A DNA stretch of 64,000 nucleotides from Croceivirga sp. (GCA_028284935.1 JANQQQ010000039.1:434001-498000); one strand, 5' to 3'. Numbered from the stretch's first letter, positions 26,353-37,607 are shown. Translations and numbers: made by a program. Notes: generated by a model from the letters alone, not told the origin.

Positions 26353-27212
26353 CAAAACAAAGCTACCAAAACAATACTGATGACCGCCAGTATTACTCCC
26401 AGCCAATTTTTAGGACTTAGGTGTTCCTTAAACAGTACAATACCCAATAGGGTGGAAAACAATACTATGGCCACATTATTGATGGTGAAGACGGAAGAAC
26501 TGTTTAGGGAGTCATTGTTTAAGGCGCGAAGCAAAAAGAAAATGGAGAAATAATTGGGTACGCCCAAACATATTCCACCCAAAATACTTTTGAGGTTCAA
26601 TTCAACGGGTTTCTTAAGATGGGTCGTTCCCAAAAATAGAAATCCTGTGAGGGATGCCGCGCCAAAGACGGTCGAAGAAAAAATGGGATACTCACTATCC
26701 ATCAGAAAGCCCTCTTGGATAAATTTAATACTGGTATCGATAATGCCGGAGCCCAAGAATACCATTAGCGGAAGCCATCCATGTCTTTTTCTCAGCTTGG
26801 CACCTTGCTTCGTGGAGGCTAAATAAACGGCGGCCAGTGCGAGCAATATCCCCAAAACCTGAAAAATGGAGAGTACCTCCTTAAAGTACAGAACAGCGAA
26901 CAAAACGGGAATGACCAAAGACATTTTAGTAGCTACCGAAGTAACGCTAACACCATTAACTTGGGAAGATTTGGCCATAATGGTAAAGATGACAATGAAA
27001 AATACGCCGAGGAGAAGAGTTCCCAAAAACCACGGTTGGGTACTAAGGTGGGAAAGATGAATGGCTTGTGGATAAAAAAATAATCCACAGGAACAGGCCA
27101 CCATATAATTGGTCACAATGGCCAAGAGGGTATTTATCCTGTAAACGGCAAATAGCTTAAACACTACGAAGATAAGGCTGGAGCATAGGACACTTAATGC
27201 CAAATCCAACAT
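26352..27212 (-). CDS. EamA/DMT superfamily transporter
   Basis: The 286-residue product has about ten hydrophobic helices and the internal two-fold repeat of drug/metabolite transporters, with VATKMSLVIPVLFAVLYFKE in the first half and VALFSTLLG-type sequence (NNVAIVLFSTLLGIVLFKEHL) in the second. The substrate is unknown. Given ribD at the head of the operon, a riboflavin precursor is one guess without direct support. The start overlaps the stop of the HAD gene as TAATG, so translation should be coupled. Confidence 0.88.
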   Translation of the reverse strand: MLDLALSVLCSSLIFVVFKLFAVYRINTLLAIVTNYMVACSCGLFFYPQAIHLSHLSTQPWFLGTLLLGVFFIVIFTIMAKSSQVNGVSVTSVATKMSLVIPVLFAVLYFKEVLSIFQVLGILLALAAVYLASTKQGAKLRKRHGWLPLMVFLGSGIIDTSIKFIQEGFLMDSEYPIFSSTVFGAASLTGFLFLGTTHLKKPVELNLKSILGGICLGVPNYFSIFFLLRALNNDSLNSSSVFTINNVAIVLFSTLLGIVLFKEHLSPKNWLGVILAVISIVLVALF

Positions 27213-27811
27213 TACAAGCGACTTTTTAATTGGGTAACGTCCTCTCGGCCTACAAGTAAATGCCAAGTTTTAATGCCCAGTTGTTTTGCTGCATCCGTAT
27301 TCTCTTTGGTGTCGTCGATAAACAGGGTTTTCTCTGGCACGAGGTTGTTTTCGTCCAAGACCTGTTGAAAAATATCCAAATTTGGTTTTCGTTTCCCCAT
27401 TTCGTAGGACAGGTAAAAGACTTCAAAAGCATTTTCAAAGCGCGTAAAGCGTTCCCCCATTCTCTTCCTTTCGTTTTCAATATGTATTTCATTGGTGTTG
27501 CTCAACAAAAACATTCGATAGCTGTTTTCGGCAGCCAAATCTTCCAAAAAGCACAACCGTTCTTCCGGAAAATCCAATAAGATGGCATTCCAAGAATCTA
27601 TAATGTTTTGTGTCGTGGCCTTAGGGAACATAGCTCCCGTTTGTTCCAAAAAGCTATCGGAACTCATGAGCCCCATTTCATAATCTTTGAAAATGGCATC
27701 CAGTTCGGGAGTGATTCCCTTGAATCCATATTTCCGCATTTCCCTTGCCGTGGCCGGTTTGTCCAAATTGATGAAAACATCACCAAAATCGAATATTATA
27801 TTTTCAATCAT
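27212..27811 (-). CDS. HAD family phosphatase
   Basis: The 199-residue protein shows the HAD motifs: motif I IIFDFGDVFINLD (Asp8 or Asp10 region), motif II LLSNTNE, motif III lysine in KRKPNLDIF and motif IV FIDDTKEN. It belongs to the haloacid dehalogenase-like phosphatases with an alpha-helical cap. The substrate is unknown, but overlap with ribD by 8 bases raises the possibility that it dephosphorylates a riboflavin pathway intermediate, since that step is done by HAD enzymes elsewhere. This is inference from context only. Confidence 0.9.
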   Translation of the reverse strand: MIENIIFDFGDVFINLDKPATAREMRKYGFKGITPELDAIFKDYEMGLMSSDSFLEQTGAMFPKATTQNIIDSWNAILLDFPEERLCFLEDLAAENSYRMFLLSNTNEIHIENERKRMGERFTRFENAFEVFYLSYEMGKRKPNLDIFQQVLDENNLVPEKTLFIDDTKENTDAAKQLGIKTWHLLVGREDVTQLKSRL

Positions 27812-28853
27812 GTGTCAAAAGGGTTAAGCTGTCCTCACAAATGGTCGTTCTGGAAATTTGGGTTCCGGTAATTACAGGGGATTTGGTTCCGGATTCAAAA
27901 GCGGTTACACCCGTAAAGATTCGGGCTTCATCCCATAAATCCGCGTCAATAAAGGATTGCAGTGTTTTTGTTCCTCCCTCAATAATCACTGAAGTGATTT
28001 GGTGACGATATAGGACTTCACAAATTGTCGCAGCTAAGTCGTGGTCAAAATTTATGGTTTCCATGATTACTCCCTTGGGCGTGGTTTGCGTTTTTTGTTC
28101 GGTGAGTACTATGGTTTTTGAACTTCCATCAAAAAGATGGAAAGTTTTGGGAATTTTCAATGTCCTATCCAGAAAAACACGTGTTGGATTCCTTCCTTTC
28201 CAATGCCGCACATCCAATCTAGGGTTATCATCCAGTACTGTTTGGGTGCCTACCAAAACAGCTTGTTCTTCACTGCGCCAATGGTGCACCCGTTGGCGGG
28301 AGTAGGTGTTGGTAATCCAATATGGCTCGGCCTTGGTATTTCTTTCTGATATCTCTGGGGCAATATAGCCATCCGAGCTTTCGGCCCATTTTAGGATGAT
28401 GTACGGTCGCTTTTTTTCCTGAAACGTTAAAAAACGTATATGATGGGCTCGGCACTCCTTTTCCTTGATGCCCATAGTTACCTCAATTCCAGCTGATTTC
28501 AGTTTTTCAATTCCTTTGCCTGCCACTTTATGATGGGGGTCCTTTAGTCCAATGACCACATGGGGAATTTCCTTTTTAATAATTAAATCGCTGCAAGGTG
28601 GCGTCTTCCCAAAATGGGAGCACGGCTCAAGGGTAACATAAAGGGTAGCTCTTTTAAGTAATAAAGGGTCTCTAACGGATTGAATGGCATTGACCTCGGC
28701 GTGTGGTCCACCGTAAGGGCTTGTATACCCCTCGCCAATAATGGAATCCTTATGAACAATACAGCAGCCTACCGCTGGATTCGGTGCGGCCGACCCCAGA
28801 GCGTTTTTGCCCAATTCAATGGCCCTAAGCATGTATTTTTGGTCTATATTCAC
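27804..28853 (-). CDS. ribD: Bifunctional diaminohydroxyphosphoribosylaminopyrimidine deaminase/reductase
   Basis: The 349-residue protein has an N-terminal deaminase domain with zinc ligands in GGPHAEVNAI and EPCSHFGKTPPCSDLI, and a C-terminal reductase domain (from about residue 145, RPYIILKWAES) with VIIEGGTKTLQSF. It performs steps two and three of riboflavin synthesis. The start is a GTG (family start NxDxKYMxRAIELG); the next ATG is seven codons in. It begins the run ribD-HAD-EamA-YigZ and is divergent from a GNAT gene with only 37 bases between. Confidence 0.95.
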   Translation of the reverse strand: MNIDQKYMLRAIELGKNALGSAAPNPAVGCCIVHKDSIIGEGYTSPYGGPHAEVNAIQSVRDPLLLKRATLYVTLEPCSHFGKTPPCSDLIIKKEIPHVVIGLKDPHHKVAGKGIEKLKSAGIEVTMGIKEKECRAHHIRFLTFQEKKRPYIILKWAESSDGYIAPEISERNTKAEPYWITNTYSRQRVHHWRSEEQAVLVGTQTVLDDNPRLDVRHWKGRNPTRVFLDRTLKIPKTFHLFDGSSKTIVLTEQKTQTTPKGVIMETINFDHDLAATICEVLYRHQITSVIIEGGTKTLQSFIDADLWDEARIFTGVTAFESGTKSPVITGTQISRTTICEDSLTLLTHD

Positions 28854-28890
28854 CAGGTAAAAATACCATTTATAAAAGCAATTAAATCGT

Positions 28891-29367
28891 TTGGAAATTC
28901 GAAAAATCAGGGAAGCGGATAATATACAAGTGGCCCATTTGATTCGTAGTATTTTAGAGGATATGGAAGTGCCAAAAGAAGGTACTGCTTATGCCGATGC
29001 CGCCTTGGATAATATGTACGCTGCCTATCAACGATCAAGATGCGATTTTTATGTGGTCGATCTGGAAGGTGAAATCATTGGGTGTGGAGGAATTGCCCCA
29101 TTGGCACATTACGGGGGGAACCTCTGTGAACTACAGAAAATGTACGTTTCCAGAGGCCATCGTGGAAAAGGTCTTGCACAAAAAATAGTGCAGACATGCC
29201 TTGATACCGCCGTGAATTTTGGTTTTGAAGGATGCTATTTGGAGACCTTACCCTCTATGGAAATGGCACAAAAGCTCTATTTGAAAAACGGTTTCGAATA
29301 CCTTAAAGAACCGCTTGGCAATACAGGTCACACGGCTTGCTCCGTCCGAATGTTGAAAGCATTTTAA
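28891..29367 (+). CDS. GNAT family N-acetyltransferase
   Basis: The 158-residue GNAT domain carries the acetyl-CoA loop VSRGHRGKGLAQKIV and the C-terminal MEMAQKLYLKNGFEYL. The substrate is unknown. There is no ATG at the N-terminus, so a TTG (read as Met-Glu-Ile-Arg) is used, as is typical for several genes in this window. The next gene, prmC, starts 2 bases after its stop. Confidence 0.87.
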   Translation: MEIRKIREADNIQVAHLIRSILEDMEVPKEGTAYADAALDNMYAAYQRSRCDFYVVDLEGEIIGCGGIAPLAHYGGNLCELQKMYVSRGHRGKGLAQKIVQTCLDTAVNFGFEGCYLETLPSMEMAQKLYLKNGFEYLKEPLGNTGHTACSVRMLKAF

Positions 29368-29369
29368 AT

Positions 29370-30227
29370 ATGTACCTCAAGGAGATTAAAGTCATATTCC
29401 ATAAAGAACTGGACCCTTTATATCCCAAGGAGGAGGTAGACAGTTTTTTTTATATGTTCATGGAACACTACTTGGAATTGGAACGTTTCTCATTAGTACT
29501 CCAACCCAATACTATCGTTTCAAAAGAAGAGGAACAACCATTTTTTGAAGGACTGGCCCGTTTAAGGAAAGAAGAGCCCGTTCAATATATTTTGGGGGAA
29601 GCCAGTTTTATGGGTCTTAAGTTTAAGGTCAATCCCCATGTTTTGATTCCAAGACCGGAAACTGAGGAGTTGGTCAGTTGGGTAATCAAGAATTATGAAG
29701 GCAAAAGTCACAAAGACCTAAAAATACTGGATATTGGTACGGGAAGTGGTTGTATTGCCATTACTTTGGCCAAATTGCTGCCCAAGGCCTCGGTCTTAGC
29801 TCTTGATTTCTCTAATATGGCATTGGAAGTAGCGAGGAAAAACGCGGAACTGAACAACGTGGAAATCAACTTCCTCAATGCCGATATTTTGGACTTAAAT
29901 ATTGAACTTGGGTTTGAATTTGATTGTATTGTATCCAATCCGCCCTATGTACGGGAAATGGAAAAGGATCAAATGGGGAACAATGTAAAAAACTATGAAC
30001 CCTCGGAGGCTTTGTTTGTGAGCGATAGCGATCCTTTAAAGTTTTATACGTCCATTGCGGCATTTTCGCTTGGACACCTAAGACCAAAAGGAAGTTTATT
30101 TCTTGAGATCAATCAATATCTGGCTATGCAAACCAAACAACTGTTGGTGAATAACCATTTTAAGGAAATAGATTTACGGAAGGATATTTTCGGTAATTTC
30201 CGAATGTTAAAAGGAACCCGACCTTAA
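29370..30227 (+). CDS. prmC: Peptide chain release factor N5-glutamine methyltransferase
   Basis: The 285-residue protein has an N-terminal helical domain and a SAM-binding Rossmann domain with LDIGTGSGCIAITLAK, and the catalytic NPPY motif in VSNPPYVREME. PrmC methylates the GGQ glutamine of release factors 1 and 2. I start at the ATG two bases after the GNAT stop, not at the earlier in-frame ATG inside that gene. It is followed 6 bases later by the LOG gene. Confidence 0.95.
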   Translation: MYLKEIKVIFHKELDPLYPKEEVDSFFYMFMEHYLELERFSLVLQPNTIVSKEEEQPFFEGLARLRKEEPVQYILGEASFMGLKFKVNPHVLIPRPETEELVSWVIKNYEGKSHKDLKILDIGTGSGCIAITLAKLLPKASVLALDFSNMALEVARKNAELNNVEINFLNADILDLNIELGFEFDCIVSNPPYVREMEKDQMGNNVKNYEPSEALFVSDSDPLKFYTSIAAFSLGHLRPKGSLFLEINQYLAMQTKQLLVNNHFKEIDLRKDIFGNFRMLKGTRP

Positions 30228-30233
30228 ACCGGT

Positions 30234-32835
<2,602 letters not shown>

Positions 32836-32860
32836 TTTATCGGACATCCGGTATCCATGC

Positions 32861-33883
32861 TCACCGATAAACATCGATCCACCGCTCAACCCGTTCTTTG
32901 GCATTTTCCCGAATATTTTCATAGAAGAAGTTAATGTCTGCGATATGATAATTCTTTCTTCTAAACAGAAAGCTCCATGGAAAACGTGGTTTGGTAGCCC
33001 ATAAAATACCGTTGTGTACTTGGGCATCTACCCGTTTGTAAAGAATTTTATCAAAGTTTCGTAAGACGGCCCCTTTGTTTTGATTTTTTGCGATGTAGGT
33101 GGTGTCTATCTTCCAGCTTAACGGATTGGTCACCAATATCGAGTCCCCCAGTGGCCTATTCTCCGGGATGAAATCCCGCTTAAAGGTGCGCCAAGAAATG
33201 CTGCAGTTGAGGTCATCAGGATTGAGACAGGGCCGAATGGATTTGAAATACGTCTTTGGAACAGGAAGTCCAATGAGGTAAGCGGCTACTAGTTTTGATT
33301 GAAGCGATGTTCCATCAATGAACTCACGAATTAATGGACCGCTATGGGTAGTGCCTTGACTGTGGGAGGCGATGATGAAAGGTCTTCCGTGATTGTAATA
33401 GGTAAGGTAGTGTTCAAAGGCATTTTTGACATCGGTGTAGGCCAGGGCAAACGCCTTTTCCGCGGAGACCTTATCTTCAGTGGAATAACTCCGGAGATGT
33501 GCTTGCCGGTACCTTGGTGCAAAAACCCTACCTGCCGCATTAAAAGCACTGGCTTGAAAAAGAATGGTACTGTTGTCCACCTTTTCATTAAGTTCTTTAT
33601 CATCAATACTTGGATTCCAGGGTAGCCTATCATCTTTTTTGGAATAAATGGTGGGATGGATAAAAAAGACATCGGCATCCAAATTGTTTTTGGAAAGGAG
33701 TTCCGTTCCCGGTATTCTGTCAGCATTGTCCCTTTTGTCAGGATGCGCTGCCCAATATTCCAAATTGTTATAATCAATGGGGTCAAAATGTACGGTGTCA
33801 TCAAAAGGTGCTTGGGCGTGGAGCAAAGGATGGAGATAGCAGAGGAGTAGGGTACATCCCGCTAATTTTAGGTTTTGTATCAT
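32861..33883 (-). CDS. DUF3089 family exported alpha/beta-hydrolase
   Basis: The 340-residue protein has a signal peptide (from MIQNLKLAG to LLHAQ) and a DUF3089 domain with alpha/beta-hydrolase character. The nucleophile-elbow-like ASHSQGT motif supports a serine esterase. Residues such as ADVFFIHPTIY and FAPRYRQA are family signatures. The substrate is unknown. I use the ATG that begins the signal sequence and not an earlier TTG. The gene converges on ligA and has a well-formed promoter about 110 bases upstream. Confidence 0.85.
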   Translation of the reverse strand: MIQNLKLAGCTLLLCYLHPLLHAQAPFDDTVHFDPIDYNNLEYWAAHPDKRDNADRIPGTELLSKNNLDADVFFIHPTIYSKKDDRLPWNPSIDDKELNEKVDNSTILFQASAFNAAGRVFAPRYRQAHLRSYSTEDKVSAEKAFALAYTDVKNAFEHYLTYYNHGRPFIIASHSQGTTHSGPLIREFIDGTSLQSKLVAAYLIGLPVPKTYFKSIRPCLNPDDLNCSISWRTFKRDFIPENRPLGDSILVTNPLSWKIDTTYIAKNQNKGAVLRNFDKILYKRVDAQVHNGILWATKPRFPWSFLFRRKNYHIADINFFYENIRENAKERVERWIDVYR

Positions 33884-33990
33884 TGACGCTAAATTAACAA
33901 GATTTGAATGCAATTACAGTTTTTGCACCACTTTCAATGACTCGTAGAAATGAACGTTATGGAGCAATACTTTGTTCTGTGCGTTCAGGA

Positions 33991-34021
33991 CAAATGTAAA
34001 GGCGGTACTGCCTATGGACAA
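33991..34021 (-). promoter_or_regulatory. Promoter of the DUF3089 gene with an overlapping inverted repeat
   Basis: The minus strand reads TTG, 20 bases, then TACATTTG, a full consensus match. An inverted repeat (GGCGGTA and TACCGCC, 14-base loop) fills the spacer. It could be an operator or the terminator stem of the upstream nucleotidase operon, since the sequence after it on the minus strand is T-rich (TTTACATTTG). Confidence 0.6.
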
Positions 34022-34142
34022 TACCGCCGTTTTGATGGAAGTAAACATGTTATTGATTGACGATTTGCCCTAAAGATGCAATCATTTTCAATATGTTACA
34101 GTTGTTTAAAAAAGACCTTTTATCGTTATACGTTAATAAGTG

Positions 34143-35054
34143 TCAAACTGCAATGCTAATACCCTTTCCAGCCGCCTTTTCATCGCTATCAAAATAAAAA
34201 TCCACCTTCCCCAGATTGATACCATAACACCCCACTTGGTTGACCAATACCGTTTTATCCAAAGCGTTTTGTACCAAAGTGGGTTTCTCCAAAAAGGTAT
34301 GGGTGTGTCCGCCTATGATCAAATCGGTGTATCGGGTAGTTTTTGCTAAACCCATATCGGAAGGGATGTTCTTGTTTTTGTATTCATATCCAATATGCGA
34401 CAAACAGATAACCAAGTTACATTGCTCCTCTTCATGTAAAACACGTTCCATGTCTTGGGCAATTTCATAGGGATGTAGATATACTGTTTCTTTATACAGG
34501 TCCTGGTTAACAAGGCCTTCCAACTTTATACCCAATCCGTAAACCCCTATTTTTAGATCATCGACCAGAAAGATTTTGTAGGGGGTAATGAGACCATCCA
34601 TCACGGTTTTACTAAAATCATAATTGGCACTTAAAAAGGGAAATTGTGCATATGGCATTTGCGCCAATAGACCGTCTATACCATTATCAAAATCATGGTT
34701 ACCAATGGTAGCCGCATCATATTTGAGCATGCTCATTAACTTAAACTCTAATTCACCACCATAAAAATTAAAGTAAGGGGTGCCCTGAAATATGTCACCG
34801 GCATCAAACAATAAGGTGTTGGGATTTTCCTTGCGTAGCTGCGCTACCAAAGTTGCCCTTCTTGCCACGCCCCCCTGGTTAGAATATCGATGGTGCGTGC
34901 TGGGAAATGGATCAATGTGACTGTGAACATCGTTGGTGTGCAAAATCGTGAGCTTCTTTTGGGTCTTGTTTTGACAGGCATTAAAAGTCATTCCACCACA
35001 CCCAACTAGTGTAGCGGCTGCCAAAGAGTTATTTAAAAACGTTCTTCGATGCAT
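34143..35054 (-). CDS. 5'-nucleotidase/metallophosphatase half (UshA N-terminal domain), Tat-type signal
   Basis: The 303-residue protein is the calcineurin-like catalytic domain of UshA/CpdB-type nucleotidases. Metal motifs are HTNDVHSHIDP, FDAGDIFQGTP, IGNHDFDNG and GGHTHTF. The N-terminus MHRRTFLNNSLAA is a twin-arginine signal (RRTFL) followed by a possible lipobox (VGCGG). In UshA this domain is fused to a substrate-binding C-terminal domain, which is encoded here by the preceding gene, overlapping by one base (TAATG). The two proteins probably form one enzyme that hydrolyses nucleotides in the periplasm, which is inference. Confidence 0.9.
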   Translation of the reverse strand: MHRRTFLNNSLAAATLVGCGGMTFNACQNKTQKKLTILHTNDVHSHIDPFPSTHHRYSNQGGVARRATLVAQLRKENPNTLLFDAGDIFQGTPYFNFYGGELEFKLMSMLKYDAATIGNHDFDNGIDGLLAQMPYAQFPFLSANYDFSKTVMDGLITPYKIFLVDDLKIGVYGLGIKLEGLVNQDLYKETVYLHPYEIAQDMERVLHEEEQCNLVICLSHIGYEYKNKNIPSDMGLAKTTRYTDLIIGGHTHTFLEKPTLVQNALDKTVLVNQVGCYGINLGKVDFYFDSDEKAAGKGISIAV

Positions 35055-35815
35055 TAGTCCAATTTTATAAAGCGGTTATCCACTTTGGCGGTAACGGTAT
35101 CCACTTTTTTAAAATAATCTATTATGGCGTTGCGAACAAGATAGTTCGTGTCAACGGAACCTGTCATGCCCTTGAAAAAAGTCATGTTATCACCACCTGT
35201 GACCAAATAACTCGAAGTGGCTACATGATAGGTTCGATTGACATCAAATGGCTTTCCATTAATTTTTAAATCTTTCAACGTATTGTGCTTATTCAATGTA
35301 ATTTGAATGTGGGATAGTGGATGTGCGCGTTTAGATTTTATTAGGTATTCCACTAGGTTTAAAACAGATTTGCCAGGTAGCGCTACAACAACAATGTTGT
35401 TGTCAAAAGGCATAATCTCATAGGCGGTTCGGGCATTCACCTTTCCTTTTGGGATATCCGCCCTAATTCCTCCATGATTCAATAGGGCAAAGTCAATATC
35501 ATTGCCCGTTCTCGCCTTATATATGGGTAGGGCCTCGCTGTAAATAACATCGGCCATAAAATTTCCGGCTGAGGTATTATATTCTCCGTCCCCTTTGGTC
35601 AGGGCAATGGGGACATAAGCTAAGCTACTGTCCAATACCTGTGTTATTCTCTTTCTGAAAGGAGCAATATAAGCTGCTATGGAATCCTCTTCGGAAATAT
35701 GCTCGTCGACAAGAATTTCTTCGGCATGGATGGACACCAGTTTGTTTTGTTGGTTACAGGAAGCAAAGAAAAGTAAACAGAAAATAGTAAGTAATCGCAG
35801 TGCTTCTGAATTCAT
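35054..35815 (-). CDS. 5'-nucleotidase C-terminal domain protein, lipoprotein
   Basis: The 253-residue protein has a lipoprotein signal (RLLTIFCLLFFASC, Cys at residue 20) and the 5'-nucleotidase C-terminal domain. Recognisable parts are the Ala-Asp rich NFMADVIY, LNHGGIRADIPKG and YHVATSSYLVTGGDNM near the substrate pocket. It lacks any metallophosphatase motif; that half is the next gene. It is first in the two-gene operon. Its start ATG overlaps the stop of a 12-codon upstream ORF (TAATG) that has a strong Shine-Dalgarno-like stretch in front. Confidence 0.9.
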   Translation of the reverse strand: MNSEALRLLTIFCLLFFASCNQQNKLVSIHAEEILVDEHISEEDSIAAYIAPFRKRITQVLDSSLAYVPIALTKGDGEYNTSAGNFMADVIYSEALPIYKARTGNDIDFALLNHGGIRADIPKGKVNARTAYEIMPFDNNIVVVALPGKSVLNLVEYLIKSKRAHPLSHIQITLNKHNTLKDLKINGKPFDVNRTYHVATSSYLVTGGDNMTFFKGMTGSVDTNYLVRNAIIDYFKKVDTVTAKVDNRFIKLD

Positions 35816-36028
35816 TATCTCCGGAATTTCATACAGGATTTCGTATAAATCATACCCTCCTTTTTAAGAATAAATTGATTTAAATGCCAAACCATCCAAA
35901 GATAGATTATTGCATCGCAATAGTTATAAAAAATGTGTTTCATTCTCTGCCAGATAGAGTAAAGCGTCTTGCGACTGTTGTATTTATAACAAATTGTGAA
36001 TTTTATAAACAACTGCTTTGGGCTACTT

Positions 36029-36063
36029 TTGATTTACTGATGCAATCGTATTTCCTACATTTG
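36029..36063 (+). promoter_or_regulatory. Promoter of the DUF6913-dapA operon
   Basis: TTG is followed after 24 bases by TACATTTG, a perfect -7 box 18 bases before the DUF6913 ATG. The spacing is slightly longer than the usual 17-23. The rest of the 266-base gap to the divergent nucleotidase gene shows a possible minus-strand TATCTTTG box and nothing else that I recognise. Confidence 0.5.
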
Positions 36064-36081
36064 TAGAAATGCAATAAAGGA

Positions 36082-36612
36082 ATGGTTTTTAAAGCGATAC
36101 AGGATAAATTCAAAGCTAAATCTGGCTACAAATATCTTGAAGATGAACTCAAGAAAAGCAGACCGGTCATTGATAAAAAGGGAATTTCCTGTATTGCTTG
36201 TATTGTGGACATGGATAAGTTTGGCAATGCCGAGGCTTTTCAATCCCTACGTCAACAAATGGGGCTCCAACCCAATGCTGTTCATGTGATGGGCTATAAA
36301 AGGGGACAGGATAAATATGGCATGTTTTCCATTCCCTTTTGCACGGATAAGGATTTAGGGTGGAATGGTTCTGTTGAAAACGGAGACTTTTCGGAATTTT
36401 CCGGAAGGGAGTACGATGTGCTCATTAACTATTTTGTGGAAGACAGGCTGCTGTTGAAACTAATGTCGACCAAAATTAATGCACGTATCCGAGTGGGCTT
36501 AAAAGAAGCCGATAGTGATATGAATGATTTAATATTCGATTGTAGGCTGGGCGATTTTGAAACGTTTCAGTCGGAATTGGAAAAATACTTAAGGATTTTA
36601 AAGGAACTATAG
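36082..36612 (+). CDS. DUF6913 family protein
   Basis: The 176-residue cytosolic protein has no signal or membrane segment. It matches a flavobacterial family that I know as DUF6913 and that is commonly found directly upstream of dapA. Visible features are a CIACIVDMDKFG segment and an acidic C-terminal half ending in a helix. Function is unknown. It precedes dapA by 2 bases, so a link to lysine or cell-wall precursor synthesis is possible but rests on position only. Confidence 0.72.
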   Translation: MVFKAIQDKFKAKSGYKYLEDELKKSRPVIDKKGISCIACIVDMDKFGNAEAFQSLRQQMGLQPNAVHVMGYKRGQDKYGMFSIPFCTDKDLGWNGSVENGDFSEFSGREYDVLINYFVEDRLLLKLMSTKINARIRVGLKEADSDMNDLIFDCRLGDFETFQSELEKYLRILKEL

Positions 36613-36614
36613 TT

Positions 36615-37505
36615 ATGGAGCGTTTTGTTGGTACTGGAGTAGCCCTAGTTACACCTTTTAAGGATGATTTGTCCATTGATACCAAAGCCTTACAGGAGAT
36701 TGTAGAATACAATATTGCTGGGGGTGTGGATTATTTGGTGGCTTTGGGCACCACCGCGGAATCAGTTACTTTAACCAAAAACGAAAAGCGTTTGGTCATG
36801 CAGACCATTTCATTGGCCAACGCGGGACGTTTGCCCTTGGTCGTTGGTGTTGGAGGCAATAATACCATGGCCTTGGTCAAAGAACTACAAACCATGGATT
36901 TCATGGATTTTGAAGCGGTACTTTCCGTATCCCCTGCCTATAACAAACCTACCCAAGAAGGAATATACCAACACTTCAAGGCACTTTCAGAGGCATCGCC
37001 CTTGCCCATTATTTTATACAATGTACCATCAAGGACGGGAAGTAATATGCTACCTCAAACCACGATACGATTGGCCAAGGATTTCGGCACTATTATTGGG
37101 ATTAAGGAAGCGTGTGCCGATCAAATTCAGATTGATCAGCTGATGCAGCAGAAACCCGGAGGTTTTCATATCATCTCAGGAGATGATTTCACGGCCCTAT
37201 CTACGGTTTTGGCTGGTGGCTCTGGGGTTATTTCGGTTTTGGGGCAGGGTCTTCCCGAAGCATTTTCCAGGATGATCAATCTTGGTTTACAGGGTGACTC
37301 TGAACCCGCCTATGAAATTCATCAATCCCTTTTGGACGGTATGCACCTTATTTTTGAAGAAGGAAACCCGGCCGGAATAAAATCCATTTTTGAGCATTTG
37401 AAACTATCCAAAGCCGGTGTTCGGTTGCCCTTGGTTGAAGCGAGCGATGTTCTAAAATCAAAAATTGGCCAGTTTGTCCGCAATTTAGAACTGGTTGAAT
37501 CCTAA
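36615..37505 (+). CDS. dapA: 4-hydroxy-tetrahydrodipicolinate synthase
   Basis: The 296-residue TIM-barrel aldolase condenses pyruvate with aspartate semialdehyde, the first committed step of diaminopimelate and lysine synthesis. Landmarks are GTGVALVTPF at the start, LGTTAESVTL, the catalytic Tyr in LYNVPSRTG and the Schiff-base Lys in IIGIKEACAD. Length is usual. It is co-transcribed with DUF6913 and followed by a hairpin with a T-run. Confidence 0.97.
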   Translation: MERFVGTGVALVTPFKDDLSIDTKALQEIVEYNIAGGVDYLVALGTTAESVTLTKNEKRLVMQTISLANAGRLPLVVGVGGNNTMALVKELQTMDFMDFEAVLSVSPAYNKPTQEGIYQHFKALSEASPLPIILYNVPSRTGSNMLPQTTIRLAKDFGTIIGIKEACADQIQIDQLMQQKPGGFHIISGDDFTALSTVLAGGSGVISVLGQGLPEAFSRMINLGLQGDSEPAYEIHQSLLDGMHLIFEEGNPAGIKSIFEHLKLSKAGVRLPLVEASDVLKSKIGQFVRNLELVES

Positions 37506-37543
37506 GAAGTTAAATTTTGGCCAAAAATAGCTGACTTCTTTTT
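37504..37543 (+). terminator. Probable terminator of dapA
   Basis: AAGAAGT pairs with ACTTCTT across an inner palindromic hairpin (AATTTTGGCCAAAAAT), and a run of T follows. It starts within the dapA stop codon. The stem is short, so the strength is uncertain. Confidence 0.5.
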
Positions 37544-37595
37544 AGGGACTGATTTTTATTGGCAAATTCGGTTTTACTAATCGATGGATAATTAC

Positions 37596-37603
37596 TAATT
37601 TTG
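37596..37603 (+). promoter_or_regulatory. -7 box for the bamD operon
   Basis: TAATTTTG (matches TAnnTTTG) lies just 5 bases before the first bamD ATG. If used, the transcript would be leaderless from that ATG or have a leader of about ten bases to a second in-frame ATG four codons later. No good -33 TTG is seen. Confidence 0.4.
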
Positions 37604-37607
37604 CCGA

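Noticed and set aside
35815-36012. Minus-strand ORF of 65 codons upstream of the nucleotidase genes
   Set aside because: No family features. Only its last 12 codons are in a suggestive context, which is reported separately as a low-confidence lead.
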